This document shows, piece after piece, positions 30,172 through 38,237 of a DNA stretch of 42,851 nucleotides. The notes under the pieces are model-generated. The model was given only the letters and a program-made list of their open reading frames with translations. It had not been told where the DNA came from and searched no databases. The position numbers were made by a program, and so were the translations under genes. Numbering within the stretch: the stretch's first letter is position 1; the number at the start of each line of letters is the position of its first letter. Source of the DNA: Syntrophaceae bacterium UBA1163 (GTDB taxonomy: Bacteria; Desulfobacterota; BSN033; UBA1163); assembly GCA_002311635.1 (NCBI GenBank), contig DBZJ01000079.1:1-42851 (forward strand), given 5' to 3'.

Positions 30172-30232
30172 CTTTCAGCCTCCTTTCAATAAGTTCCTAT
30201 TTTTTCCTCAAGATCACGCAGGATCCTTCTTC

Positions 30233-30295
30233 GGTATATACTATACCCCCCTCCGGTATACAACTGATGCTAATCTGTCGCTTCCAGTTTGTCAA
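30233..30295 (-). promoter_or_regulatory. Promoter and dyad operator of the HesB-like gene
   Basis: On the minus strand TTGACA (30290-30295) and TAGCAT (30267-30272) are 17 nt apart. Immediately downstream are three alternating arms, GGTATA (30233), TATACC (30242) and GGTATA (30255), with a C6/G6 tract between two of them. The TATACC-CCC...GGTATA arrangement resembles CsoR/RcnR/CstR-type operators. About 90 nt of leader separate it from the ATG. Confidence 0.6.
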
Positions 30296-30321
30296 GAAAA
30301 ACTTTCCACCTGTCTTCCTTG

Positions 30322-30350
30322 TTGACAATTCCCTCACAGTTTCTTTAATA
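30322..30350 (+). promoter_or_regulatory. Sigma-70 promoter for the secreted-protein gene
   Basis: TTGACA (30322-30327) and TTAATA (30345-30350), 17 nt apart. The predicted transcription start would be at or next to the ATG at 30358, so the mRNA may be leaderless; no ribosome-binding site is visible. Confidence 0.6.
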
Positions 30351-30357
30351 TGAAATT

Positions 30358-31725
30358 ATGCGGTTTTTGGCATCTCTCCTCGTCCTCTTCTTCACTGTGC
30401 CCTCTTTTGCACAAAGCGTGAAGGAATCATCTCTTCAAGTATGGAAAGTAGGGGAACGTCGATGGACTGTCGCAGAAGAGCACCGATTTGCGAATTGGGT
30501 GGAGAAAAATATCACAGAGGATTTCTTTATCCGTTATAAAATCCCCGTCGACTGCGCGGATGTCCCCTATGCGGTGCGATGGATTTATGCACGGATCGCC
30601 CACCTTCCTGCTGCGGCTACCACAAAGGACGGCCAGTTGATCGGTCACTGGTCCACGGAATGGGGGAAGCTGCGGACTCATCCGGAGTGGCATAAAGATC
30701 TCCGGTTTCGCAAAGCCCTTCTTCATATGCTTTCGGAAACAACGACTCGAACCCTTCCGTCGGATACCTACCCGGTTCGAATTGAGCCGGATGCGATCAC
30801 TCCGGGAACGGTTTTTCTGGTGACAGAATCTCATTCAGGGATCATCGGCCGCGTCATCTTAGACGGAAGCACCGCTCATCCCCTTCAGACTTGGGAGGCC
30901 ACGACCCCCGTCAAACTCCAGAAGATGAACCAAAGGAATTTTCTGATCACAAGACCGGAGTCGACGATCTACTCCGGTCTGATTAAGTTCCGCTGGCCGA
31001 TATTTGAAAATGGACATTGGAAATATCTTCCTGCAGAGGAGCATCCCTTCTATTCTCTTGAACAGTACTCACCAAATTTTTCACAAGGTTATACCGATTT
31101 TGTCGAAGCCGTGGCAAAGAGAATTGACCCGACGGATTACGATCCGTGGGATAAAATGGACAAGGTATTGGACAACACGGTTCGGTACGTCAAAGAGAGG
31201 ATTCCGATTGTGTTGGAAGGATTCCAACGGTGTCACAAAGGAGGCTGCCCGGAAGGTTCGGATCTATGGGAGATTCATAGCACGCCCGGTCGCGACGGGT
31301 ATATCATTTTACTCATGGACCATCTCCATCATCTCATCGAGTTGAACCATCTCGACAATGACGCTGCAAGAGGGATGATGGAAGGAATTGTGATTCCCAT
31401 CCAAAAAGGTCAATCGGCCACCTTTTACCATCTCTATCAGAACTACCTCTGGCTCTCCCCCAACCCGGAAGATTCCATTGAAGCCCGATGGGGCTTAAGG
31501 AAATGCGACATGATTGTTTCGCAAATGCGAAGTGCCCATCACTCCATGGACTTTATTGAGAAGACCTATCGAAAGCAGGATCCCCAATATGCTGACTTCT
31601 GCATCCGGCAGCAACTGGAGATCACTCGAAGACTCGTTGAGGAATGGAACTCGTCTGAATGCAGAGTATCCTCCTTTTCTCCTCCCAAGAAAGAAGAAAA
31701 GATAAGGAGAGGAGGGAGTCGGTAA
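30358..31725 (+). CDS. Exported protein with NlpC/P60-like Cys and His motifs
   Basis: A 455-residue protein with a clear signal peptide (MRFLASLLVLFFTVPSFAQ), so periplasmic or secreted. VDCADVPYAVRWIYARIAHL and, later, GTVFLVTESHSGIIGRVI resemble the catalytic Cys and His segments of papain-like NlpC/P60 peptidases or amidases. The remaining 250 residues are helical, with a CHKGGC pair. The tail SPPKKEEKIRRGGSR is low-complexity. No neighbours hint at a substrate; a cell-wall or peptide hydrolase is possible. Confidence 0.7.
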   Translation: MRFLASLLVLFFTVPSFAQSVKESSLQVWKVGERRWTVAEEHRFANWVEKNITEDFFIRYKIPVDCADVPYAVRWIYARIAHLPAAATTKDGQLIGHWSTEWGKLRTHPEWHKDLRFRKALLHMLSETTTRTLPSDTYPVRIEPDAITPGTVFLVTESHSGIIGRVILDGSTAHPLQTWEATTPVKLQKMNQRNFLITRPESTIYSGLIKFRWPIFENGHWKYLPAEEHPFYSLEQYSPNFSQGYTDFVEAVAKRIDPTDYDPWDKMDKVLDNTVRYVKERIPIVLEGFQRCHKGGCPEGSDLWEIHSTPGRDGYIILLMDHLHHLIELNHLDNDAARGMMEGIVIPIQKGQSATFYHLYQNYLWLSPNPEDSIEARWGLRKCDMIVSQMRSAHHSMDFIEKTYRKQDPQYADFCIRQQLEITRRLVEEWNSSECRVSSFSPPKKEEKIRRGGSR

Positions 31726-31865
31726 AATTAAAAGTCACAGATTCCAACTCTCACATATTGAATTGTAAAGCTTGGACTCTACTCATATCGCGAAGTCCGT
31801 AGATTCTCCCTCTGAAATCTTCGTTGAAAGCTCACTTTAGAGCGATTTGAAATCTAAAAGAAAAT

Positions 31866-31887
31866 GGGAAAGAGTTTTCCCTTTTTT
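31866..31887 (+). terminator. Rho-independent terminator
   Basis: GGGAAA-GAGT-TTTCCC followed by TTTTTT, 140 nt after the stop of the secreted-protein gene on the plus strand. Confidence 0.7.
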
Positions 31888-31981
31888 GGGGAAATCATTC
31901 GGGAGTTTTATGAAAAACGCTTCCATTTTCACGTTTCATTGATCCATTCAGCTATTAGAGAACTATCATTATTTCAGAGAC

Positions 31982-32010
31982 TTGTGATGATAGTAGAAAC
32001 TTGGTATAGA
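31982..32010 (+). promoter_or_regulatory. Extended -10 promoter upstream of the Fn3 gene
   Basis: TTGTGA (31982-31987), 17-nt spacer, TATAGA (32005-32010) with TGG directly before it (extended -10). The 17-mer TTGGTATAGAAAATGCT (32001-32017) is identical to one on the minus strand at 38277-38293. Confidence 0.55.
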
Positions 32011-32112
32011 AAATGCTCGCTATATACTCCGGAAAGTTGTCTACACTCACCCTAAGCCATTCACCGGGTAGACACTGCGCAGCAGTGGAATAGGTTGACA
32101 AGGAGGAAAATG

Positions 32113-32445
32113 ATGCCATTGATCCGTAAGAGACGAATTTGGTGGGAATCCGTTCCTGAGGCTACCAGCTATGTGGTGTACGTCGCCAACGATAGCAGCC
32201 TTTTCGATCCCGGAAAATTTTCGTGGGAGGCGACACCCGGAATAATCTTCAAGCATGTCACCGGGAAGACGGAGTTGACCATCCCAGATGAATGGCCTGA
32301 GTTCCCTATGAAACCCGGAACCTACCATATCGGGATTACTGCCCAAGACGAGGTGGGAAACCAAAGTGACCCTTTCTTATCCGAAGGACAATTCAAATTC
32401 TTTTCCCCCCTTATGCCTTCGAGAGGCGGGATCGAGAGTCCTTAA
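32113..32445 (+). CDS. Small fibronectin type III-like protein
   Basis: A 110-residue protein without signal peptide. RRIWWESVPEATSYVVYV and GTYHIGITAQDEVGNQSDPF are the first and last strands of an Fn3 beta-sandwich, and the whole protein is one such domain. GGAGG lies 6 nt before the ATG at 32113; the ATG one codon earlier is also possible. Fn3 domains mediate binding; partners are unknown. The frame ends in a C6 run region where the next ORF overlaps in another frame. Confidence 0.75.
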   Translation: MPLIRKRRIWWESVPEATSYVVYVANDSSLFDPGKFSWEATPGIIFKHVTGKTELTIPDEWPEFPMKPGTYHIGITAQDEVGNQSDPFLSEGQFKFFSPLMPSRGGIESP

Positions 32446-32456
32446 CTGAACCGGCT

Positions 32457-33230
32457 TTGCTGATTGAATCGATTCTTCGGGTAAGAAGCGCTCTGGGTTC
32501 CATTCGAGACGTTACTGAGCTTTCTCGAGGGAAATTTATAGAGAGGGAATTTGGCGAGTCTTTTTGTCGAATTATTGCGAAAGAGATCGAGATCTGTGAT
32601 CTGGTATTAACGAGCCTTCTCCATTATATCAAGACCGGCACCCCCGTTGAAAAAACAAACACCGTCCATACCCTCATCGAGCAGATGTTGACGAAATATC
32701 GGGCCCAACTGGAAGAAAAGAATATCAAAACGACCGAAACATTTGAAGAGAATCTTCCTGAAACGGTCGTCCCTGATGAGCAGTTGAAATATATTTTGAA
32801 TTCCGTTCTCCTATACGCAGTGGCCTCGACACCGCCCAGCGGGAACATCGAATTCCTAACCAGATCCCTGAGCCTTGAGAGGAATGCAGGTGGGGGAGAG
32901 GCTTTTTTCGTGAAGGCCGGGAGGTATATTGAGATCCGGTTGGTCGTTTCAAGCGTGACAAGACCGACGGGAGGGTCCAGGAAGGCAATGGAGGGAATCT
33001 TGTCCCCGCAGAAGAACACAGGGTTTGATCTAGTATTACGACTCGCGATGGAGGTGGTTCAGACGAATCGAGGAATGATGAAATTTGAAACAGATGAAGA
33101 GAAGGCAAAGATGATCATTTCCTTAGGATTTCCCGTTGAGAGGAGAAAGGTGTTTTCTTGCAAACCAATTAGCATTAGCCCTCCAACGAACCCTTCTATG
33201 GGTTCTATTCCCAATATCCCTTTTCCGTAA
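32457..33230 (+). CDS. Histidine-kinase-like protein without recognisable input domain
   Basis: A 257-codon frame beginning with TTG and no ribosome-binding site. It reads like the dimerisation and degenerate ATP-binding part of a sensor kinase (LIESILRVRSALGSIRDVTE, then VVPDEQLKYILNSVLLYAVA as an N-box-like helix, then FDLVLRLAMEVVQTNRGMM). The usual phospho-accepting His and the G-boxes are not clear. The open frame extends back to about 32402 into the Fn3 gene region, so the gene may be 5-prime truncated or joined by a frameshift at a C6 run. Confidence 0.55.
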   Translation: MLIESILRVRSALGSIRDVTELSRGKFIEREFGESFCRIIAKEIEICDLVLTSLLHYIKTGTPVEKTNTVHTLIEQMLTKYRAQLEEKNIKTTETFEENLPETVVPDEQLKYILNSVLLYAVASTPPSGNIEFLTRSLSLERNAGGGEAFFVKAGRYIEIRLVVSSVTRPTGGSRKAMEGILSPQKNTGFDLVLRLAMEVVQTNRGMMKFETDEEKAKMIISLGFPVERRKVFSCKPISISPPTNPSMGSIPNIPFP

Positions 33231-33289
33231 CGGCCCGTCGATTCCTTGGCCTATCTCTCGACTTCACCCCAGTTGGCAACGGTCCCCTG

Positions 33290-33655
33290 TCAGTCCACTC
33301 CTCCCCTCTTTGGGGAATGGATAGCGTCCCTTTGGCATCCAACGTTGTACCAATAACGACTTGTATTCTCTTCTCGAATTCTGTCCGTATTTCTTGCAGA
33401 AACAAACTCCCAGGGATGCTCGGGATCATCATAATAACCAATTGGCCTTGCGTCGAGACCTGGCCTCTTCGATCTTTCTTGAAACCATACCAACCCGCAA
33501 CAAGCACACCTGTATAAGATTTCGTCATCCTTCTTGGAAGCCCAAACTTCCGGCGGGAGCCAGTTGGGTTTTCCTCTTATAGGATACAATTTAATTCTAT
33601 CTCTCTCGGTGCAGGTAGGCGAAGGGCAATGCGGTTCATACGATTTCATGCGTAG
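33290..33655 (-). CDS. Hypothetical zinc-ribbon-like protein
   Basis: A protein of about 121 residues. CPSPTC near the start and YRCACCGLVWFQE about 40 residues later form a plausible zinc ribbon; aromatic and charged residues follow (GYYDDPEHPWEFV). I chose ATG 33655 with GAGAG upstream; the next in-frame ATG (33646) is also possible, and the longer frame to 33829 looks non-coding. Function unknown. The zinc-ribbon pattern supports coding, but only moderately. Confidence 0.5.
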   Translation of the reverse strand, partial: LRMKSYEPHCPSPTCTERDRIKLYPIRGKPNWLPPEVWASKKDDEILYRCACCGLVWFQERSKRPGLDARPIGYYDDPEHPWEFVSARNTDRIREENTSRYWYNVGCQRDAIHSPKRGGVD

Positions 33656-34096
33656 CATTTGCTCTCTGTTCTCAAAAGCCAAATCCCGCGGTAGATGCGT
33701 ATATGAATTGGGAAGCGTGTCTCTCCCCAGTGCTTGACCTGCGCAGACCCGTGGAGGCTGCCCTTGTTCACAACGCTCCTTGTTCCTCCTGCCTTTTTTG
33801 TCCAAGAGTAAGGACCTCTCCTTATGCAAGCGCCGATTGGAGCGTTGCAGGGTCGGATCCGACCCTCAGACGGCGTCCCTAGCCGATAGATTAGAGTTCG
33901 ATAGCGGAGGGCCCGTCTGGGAAACAGCCTACCAAATTTGTTCGGGGAAATCAACGAGAATGTCTTGCTACTCAAATATTCCTTGCAACTTATTGATCTT
34001 TAAGGACTAAAAATTTCTCTTGACATTATCTTTTTAAACTTGTAGAATTATTCATCAAAAATCACCGTTTTTAATCATCACGATTCATTGATCCAT
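33656..34096. other. 441-nt intergenic region with structured stretch
   Basis: No supported gene. A compact set of inverted repeats lies at 33850-33919 (listed separately), followed by AT-rich sequence with TTGACA at 34019-34024, a possible -35 box for the RHH gene. Confidence 0.5.
33850..33919. ncRNA. Candidate structured RNA or operator region
   Basis: A perfect 16-bp palindrome GGGTCGGATCCGACCC (33850-33865) is followed immediately by CAGACGG...CCGTCTG (33867-33873 with 33913-33919), which encloses CCCT...AGGG. The nested stems would fold into a long hairpin. No tRNA or known riboswitch pattern fits. Transcription direction is not known. Confidence 0.35.
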
Positions 34097-34300
34097 ATGA
34101 CGAATGGGAAGTTAAGACAACGGATAACAATAAGCCTTGATAAGGAAGCACTAAAACGTCTTTCGTCCATTGCCTTAGAGAATGACGTTTCAATAGCCCG
34201 AGTTATTCGACACGCGGTAGATAACTTGTTGAAAGGATGGAAGGAAGACAGCCAGGAACAACTTTTTCTTCCCTTGGCCAAAAAGAAGGAAGGTAAGTAG
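34097..34300 (+). CDS. Ribbon-helix-helix (CopG/Arc-like) DNA-binding protein
   Basis: A 67-residue protein. RQRITISLDKEALKRLSSIA is the strand and first helix, and NDVSIARVIRHAVDNLL the second helix, of a ribbon-helix-helix domain; a short basic tail follows. Such proteins are small repressors, often of toxin-antitoxin or plasmid type, but no toxin gene is recognisable beside it. No strong ribosome-binding site precedes the ATG at 34097. Confidence 0.75.
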   Translation: MTNGKLRQRITISLDKEALKRLSSIALENDVSIARVIRHAVDNLLKGWKEDSQEQLFLPLAKKKEGK

Positions 34301-34327
34301 AATAGGTCAACCGGGGGAAATATGTAA

Positions 34328-34468
34328 GAAATCTGTGTCACCACAGAGATAACGTTGACAGAAGGGGAATTCTTCCAAAAAATGGAGGAAAAATCAGGAA
34401 ATCAGAAACATCTCGAAGAGGCATTTGGAGTGTCGTTCAAATTGGGGCCGACCGGGTTGAGATTATAA
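34328..34468 (+). pseudogene. Short gene remnant
   Basis: A stop-free stretch reads VTTEITLTEGEFFQKMEEKS and ends FGVSFKLGPTGLRL-stop. A second protein-like piece, SNVFTIRLTGFSGKLG, follows in a different frame. There is no good start codon (an ATG at 34382 would give 28 residues). It looks like a decayed small gene between the RHH gene and the 60-aa gene. Confidence 0.3.
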
Positions 34469-34536
34469 GCAATGTTTTCACCATCCGACTAACGGGATTC
34501 AGCGGAAAGCTTGGAAACCGCGTGGAGTCTTAGAGG

Positions 34537-34719
34537 ATGACAGCTTATGAATTCTATTATCGTGATGAAAAAGGGCATGAGCATTTTATTGGGATACTAC
34601 CCGAAAGAAGAAAAGATCCGAAAAGAATAACGAAGGAATCTGTCTTGAATTGGGGATGGAAGGTCATCGGTGATAGCTCAGATGTCAAAGACATTTATTT
34701 CGTAAGTGTTGATGTGTAG
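34537..34719 (+). CDS. Small hypothetical protein (60 aa)
   Basis: A 60-residue protein: MTAYEFYYRDEKGHEHFIGI, LPERRKDPKRITKESVLNWG and a final IYFVSVDV. Its beta-alpha-beta look and the RKDPKRITKESVLNW segment suggest a conserved small family, but I cannot name it. GGAG with 9-nt spacing precedes the ATG. It converges with the HD-GYP gene. Confidence 0.6.
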   Translation: MTAYEFYYRDEKGHEHFIGILPERRKDPKRITKESVLNWGWKVIGDSSDVKDIYFVSVDV

Positions 34720-34796
34720 TATCGTTCAGAACCAGCCATCCCGACTTTGATAGCCCCCAAAACGGTCTTAGCACTGCTCTAAGATTTAAAAAACCT

Positions 34797-36281
34797 TTAC
34801 AAAAAATATTTGGCGATGTCGATGTGGTATTTATATGGGTCTAAGGTCTTGACGATGCTCCGTTTGTAATTTCCTCCCCCATCCGTCTCGGTTAAATCAA
34901 CCAACTCTTTCTTCGGATACCCCTCTTCATCTCGATCGACCAAGAGGATGATGGGGCGGTCCAACCACGTAGATTCTGGTTTGGTCTTATAAACAATTCC
35001 TATTTCGTGGGTATTGAGAAGGACCAGGGACCCAATAGGATAAACTCCCACAAGGCCGATGAAGATCTTGAGCAGAAGGGCGTCAAAATGAACTGTCTTC
35101 TCTCGCAGCATGATGGCGAGGGCTTGCTCCGGTGTGTACGGAATTTTCTTGTAAATCCGAGGGGTCGTCATCGCATCATAGGCATCCGAAATCTGAATTA
35201 TCCTTCCGAAGAGGCTCACCTCTTTTTTCCGGAACAGCTTCGGGTATCCTGAAAGATCAGGTGTCAAGTGGTGGTCAAAGATACCGACCACCATCCTGGG
35301 ATTGATCTCCCCTAATTGCTTCAAATTGAGAACGACCTCCACGCCCATCAAGGGATGCTTCTTCATCATCTCCCATTCCTCATCGTTGAGGGCCGCAGGT
35401 TTATTCAAGACTTCTCTTGGAATTTTTGATTTTCCGATATCGTGAAGCAGGGCGGTAATGCCCAACTCGGTCAAGGTCTTTTTCGAAAATCCCAGTCGTT
35501 TTCCGATCGCCAAAGAATAGATCGAGACATTGACGGAATGGTTGAAGGTATATTCGTCATAATTTTTAATCATGGTCATTCCCATGAGAATGGATTCGTC
35601 TTCGATGACGAGATGGATTGCTTTCTGGGCCAACCGCTTCAGCTTCCTTACATCGGCATGCTGCTTTCCTTTGATATTGGTAATCACCTCTTTGATCGTC
35701 CCGATGGTCTCAAAAAATATTTTCTTGGCCACTTCCCGCTCGTCCTCTTTTTGAACGGTAAAGGCTTCCTCTTCACCTTCAACGACCTCCAGAGGATTCG
35801 CCTCGATCGAGGTAATATTGTGGGCCGTCAGCTGTCTTACGAGAAGATCCGCATTCTCCTCTCGACCCTCCTCCAAGTTGATAAACGTGTAGATGAAATA
35901 CCTCAACCACTCTTCTTCCAGCAGGGTTTTGAAAATCACTTCACCGATCAACCGCTTTTTCCATTGGGTCAGAAGGTATTTGAAACTGGTGAAGCCTTCC
36001 ACCGAATACCGCAGCCGCTGGTCGTTGAGGAAGAAGTCATCTCTGCGTATTTTGAGGGAGAGGACTCCTTCCCCCTTGATCAATGTGTTTATGGTGCCGA
36101 GAAATTCTTGGACAAACTGATTGAGAGCCACATTCTTAGAATCATAAATCTGGGAGATCCTCATCAGCACATGGAATTTGGTCACGAGGTTGTTCCCCAA
36201 TTTCGACAATTCGGAGTCCATGGCATCGGGCGGCTTTGGGCTCACTGTCTTGGGTTGGGTCGCGGATGGTGAACTATCCAT
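34797..36281 (-). CDS. HD-GYP domain protein (degenerate second motif)
   Basis: A 494-residue cytosolic protein. An N-terminal helical domain of about 200 residues has no name I know. The HD-GYP domain follows, with HDIGKSKIP (HD motif) and HHLTPDLSGYP where the family has HHExxDGxGYP. The altered second motif leaves the cyclic-di-GMP phosphodiesterase activity in doubt; HH and GYP themselves are kept. AGGAG with 5-nt spacing precedes the ATG at 36281. It lies 70 nt after the HEAT-repeat gene, whose start region resembles its own N-terminal helical part. Confidence 0.88.
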   Translation of the reverse strand: MDSSPSATQPKTVSPKPPDAMDSELSKLGNNLVTKFHVLMRISQIYDSKNVALNQFVQEFLGTINTLIKGEGVLSLKIRRDDFFLNDQRLRYSVEGFTSFKYLLTQWKKRLIGEVIFKTLLEEEWLRYFIYTFINLEEGREENADLLVRQLTAHNITSIEANPLEVVEGEEEAFTVQKEDEREVAKKIFFETIGTIKEVITNIKGKQHADVRKLKRLAQKAIHLVIEDESILMGMTMIKNYDEYTFNHSVNVSIYSLAIGKRLGFSKKTLTELGITALLHDIGKSKIPREVLNKPAALNDEEWEMMKKHPLMGVEVVLNLKQLGEINPRMVVGIFDHHLTPDLSGYPKLFRKKEVSLFGRIIQISDAYDAMTTPRIYKKIPYTPEQALAIMLREKTVHFDALLLKIFIGLVGVYPIGSLVLLNTHEIGIVYKTKPESTWLDRPIILLVDRDEEGYPKKELVDLTETDGGGNYKRSIVKTLDPYKYHIDIAKYFL

Positions 36282-36351
36282 TTTATCTCCTTTGTGATCG
36301 GGTCCGTCCAACAGGATTCGGTCACTCCTCCCCTAAAAATCCCCCTGCTTT

Positions 36352-38001
36352 CTAAGCGTCAAACATTTTCAACGTATTGGTAGCGCATTGTCTCATCTCG
36401 TTCCATTTCTCCCCTTGGAACCAGGTCCTTTTCTTGGCAATCTTCTGCAAGATCGGTATCACCTCTTCCGACTTTGTCTCTCCCAGCGCCCTGAAGAAAG
36501 AGACCTTTTCGCTGTAATCCCGTTTGTAAAAATCCTCAGAGAGGATGATCTCTGTGAGGGGCTTCACCGCCTCCCCCTTCGCATTCCTCGCCAAGAGGAG
36601 TGCAGCCTTTGCCCTGATTCCAGATACGGAGTCCATCAAGAATTTCTTAACGAGGTCCTTCCCCTTCTCTCCCAATTTATCGAGAACGTGAAGAGTCTCT
36701 TCTCTCACTTTCAAATCCTGGTGGCCAACCAAACCTCCTAAGTATTTCACTGTGGCGGGACTCCCGATCTTCTCAAGGATGTAGAGAATCTGGCAGACCA
36801 ACAGGGCGTTGGGATCCGACAGGAATTTGCTCAGCGGTTGGATCTCTCCTCGGGAAAGCTCGACCACCTGGTCACAGATGACCTTTCTCCATCTCCCGGA
36901 CTCCAACTCGCCCAACAAAAGGCAGAGAGGTTCAACAGCCTGGTTTGTGAGGAATCGAAAATATTGGAGGATGGGCTCTACTTTGCCCTCTCCCTTTTCT
37001 TTCATGGCCTTTCCCAAAAGCTCAATGTAGCGGGGGCTCGAGGTTTTTTCGAGGATGCGTTGGATGGCAAAAATCTGTTTGTCTTTCATCATAATGGATT
37101 CCATGGTTTCGTTCAGGCTTTTCAATAGCGCCACAGCCTTTCCCACTTCTTTCTGTTCGAGAAGATATTGAATAACCCGATCGAAATAGGAAATCATATT
37201 TTCATAGGCATCCACGTCCTCCCCGAGATGAAGCAAGATCTCAATCAGATTGTCAATCAAGACATAGATGTAGTCCGCCTGTTCCTCTTGTCGTGCATCC
37301 CGATGGATCACCTCGCTCTCCGCGGGGGTGAGCTGACAGGCCTGAACCAAGGACTGCCCCGGAGCGGGATTGATCACCTGCTGCAACCCCTCAGTGACGG
37401 GAACCTGAGAACTCTCCGCCTCCCCTTCCTCCACCTTCTCTTGAGGTCCTTCCTCCCAGGATCCCTTGAACTCTGATCCCTTTATCAAATCCTCCTCTGT
37501 CGCGGGGACAAAGGTGGCGCCTCCCTCCAAAAATTCATCCACGGTGGTAAAGGTAATGTGAGAAAAATCTTTTTCCCAGAGCAGGGTGACAAGATCATCT
37601 TCCATGCGATTAAGGGAGTCACTTTTTCTTACGATATTGAGAAAGTCGATCATCTCCTCGAATTCCAACCCTTTTGAAAATTGGAGTTCCCGAACCCCAT
37701 CTTTAAAAAAGAGAAAGGCTAAACTTTCCTTTACATCCTGATTCTCATAGACGACGTTCCCCCGGTAGTGGAGCCGGTGTTCGCCGACCTGGAGGGAGAA
37801 AGAATCGAAGGCGTCGAAATATTGATCAAAATCCCTCCTCAGTCTCTCCAAGAATTTGGATAGAATAGGATGATCGGCCTCATACAGCCGAAAGGCTTTC
37901 AGAGTCTGAAGAAAAGTTTGAATCAACGCCTTGGTTGACTTAACTTTCTCCTCAATCTCCTTCTCTTCGGAAATATCCAGTTGATCTTCTAAACTCTTCA
38001 C
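36352..38001 (-). CDS. HEAT-repeat protein linked to HD-GYP gene
   Basis: A 549-residue helical protein. The first 180 residues (LIQTFLQTLKAFRLYEADHP, then FDSFSLQVGEHRLHYRGNVV) resemble the N-terminal part of the HD-GYP protein next door. A Gln/Glu/Pro linker follows at about 185-230. HEAT-type repeats fill residues 330-545 (for example VKYLGGLVGHQDLKVREETL, DSVSGIRAKAALLLARNAKG). Such proteins act as scaffolds. The pair probably forms a signalling module, which is inference from adjacency and shared N-termini. Confidence 0.8.
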   Translation of the reverse strand: MKSLEDQLDISEEKEIEEKVKSTKALIQTFLQTLKAFRLYEADHPILSKFLERLRRDFDQYFDAFDSFSLQVGEHRLHYRGNVVYENQDVKESLAFLFFKDGVRELQFSKGLEFEEMIDFLNIVRKSDSLNRMEDDLVTLLWEKDFSHITFTTVDEFLEGGATFVPATEEDLIKGSEFKGSWEEGPQEKVEEGEAESSQVPVTEGLQQVINPAPGQSLVQACQLTPAESEVIHRDARQEEQADYIYVLIDNLIEILLHLGEDVDAYENMISYFDRVIQYLLEQKEVGKAVALLKSLNETMESIMMKDKQIFAIQRILEKTSSPRYIELLGKAMKEKGEGKVEPILQYFRFLTNQAVEPLCLLLGELESGRWRKVICDQVVELSRGEIQPLSKFLSDPNALLVCQILYILEKIGSPATVKYLGGLVGHQDLKVREETLHVLDKLGEKGKDLVKKFLMDSVSGIRAKAALLLARNAKGEAVKPLTEIILSEDFYKRDYSEKVSFFRALGETKSEEVIPILQKIAKKRTWFQGEKWNEMRQCATNTLKMFDA

Positions 38002-38039
38002 CGGGCTTCACCCCTTATTTCTTCTTGCCTCCGACCGAT

Positions 38040-38237
38040 TCATGCTGCCTGTGGATGTTCGTTCTCTCCTTTAAGAAATCGATCCAACTCTGATTTGAGA
38101 ACCTTCCAACCCTTTCCCGCCTTCGTTCCCTTAATTCTACCCAAATATAGGTACTTGAGATAAGTAGGCCTCGAGATCCGAAGGTAGTGGCAGGCCTCCC
38201 GAGTCGTCAGGACGGTATCTTCGCCATTTCTTATCAT
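38040..38237 (-). CDS. Excisionase/MerR-type helix-turn-helix protein
   Basis: A 65-residue DNA-binding protein: VLTTREACHYLRISRPTYLK is the helix-turn-helix and LGRIKGTKAGKGWKVLKSEL the wing, ending in a short tail. This is the HTH_17 (excisionase-like) family, often used as small regulators and not only by phages. No integrase or att-like repeat is nearby. It is 38 nt upstream of the HEAT-repeat gene and may regulate the signalling pair. Confidence 0.85.
   Translation of the reverse strand: MIRNGEDTVLTTREACHYLRISRPTYLKYLYLGRIKGTKAGKGWKVLKSELDRFLKGENEHPQAA

Larger units (their letters stand above)
31726..32112. other. 387-nt intergenic region with terminator and promoter
   Basis: No supported gene. 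It holds a rho-independent terminator for the secreted-protein gene (31866-31887) and an extended -10 promoter (31982-32010) whose sequence recurs at 38277-38293. A 63-codon open frame at 31864-32055 crosses the terminator and has no coding character. Confidence 0.6.

Noticed and set aside
31864..32055. A 63-codon plus-strand frame in the gap after the secreted-protein gene.
   Set aside because: It overlaps a rho-independent terminator and a promoter, and has no ribosome-binding site or protein-like composition.
33840..33930. The palindrome region was tested as a tRNA or riboswitch.
   Set aside because: The T-arm consensus, anticodon arm and CCA end are absent, and no known riboswitch core is visible.
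38040..38237. Excisionase-like protein as a sign of a mobile element.
   Set aside because: There is no integrase, transposase, att-like direct repeat or composition change nearby; such HTH proteins are often plain regulators.
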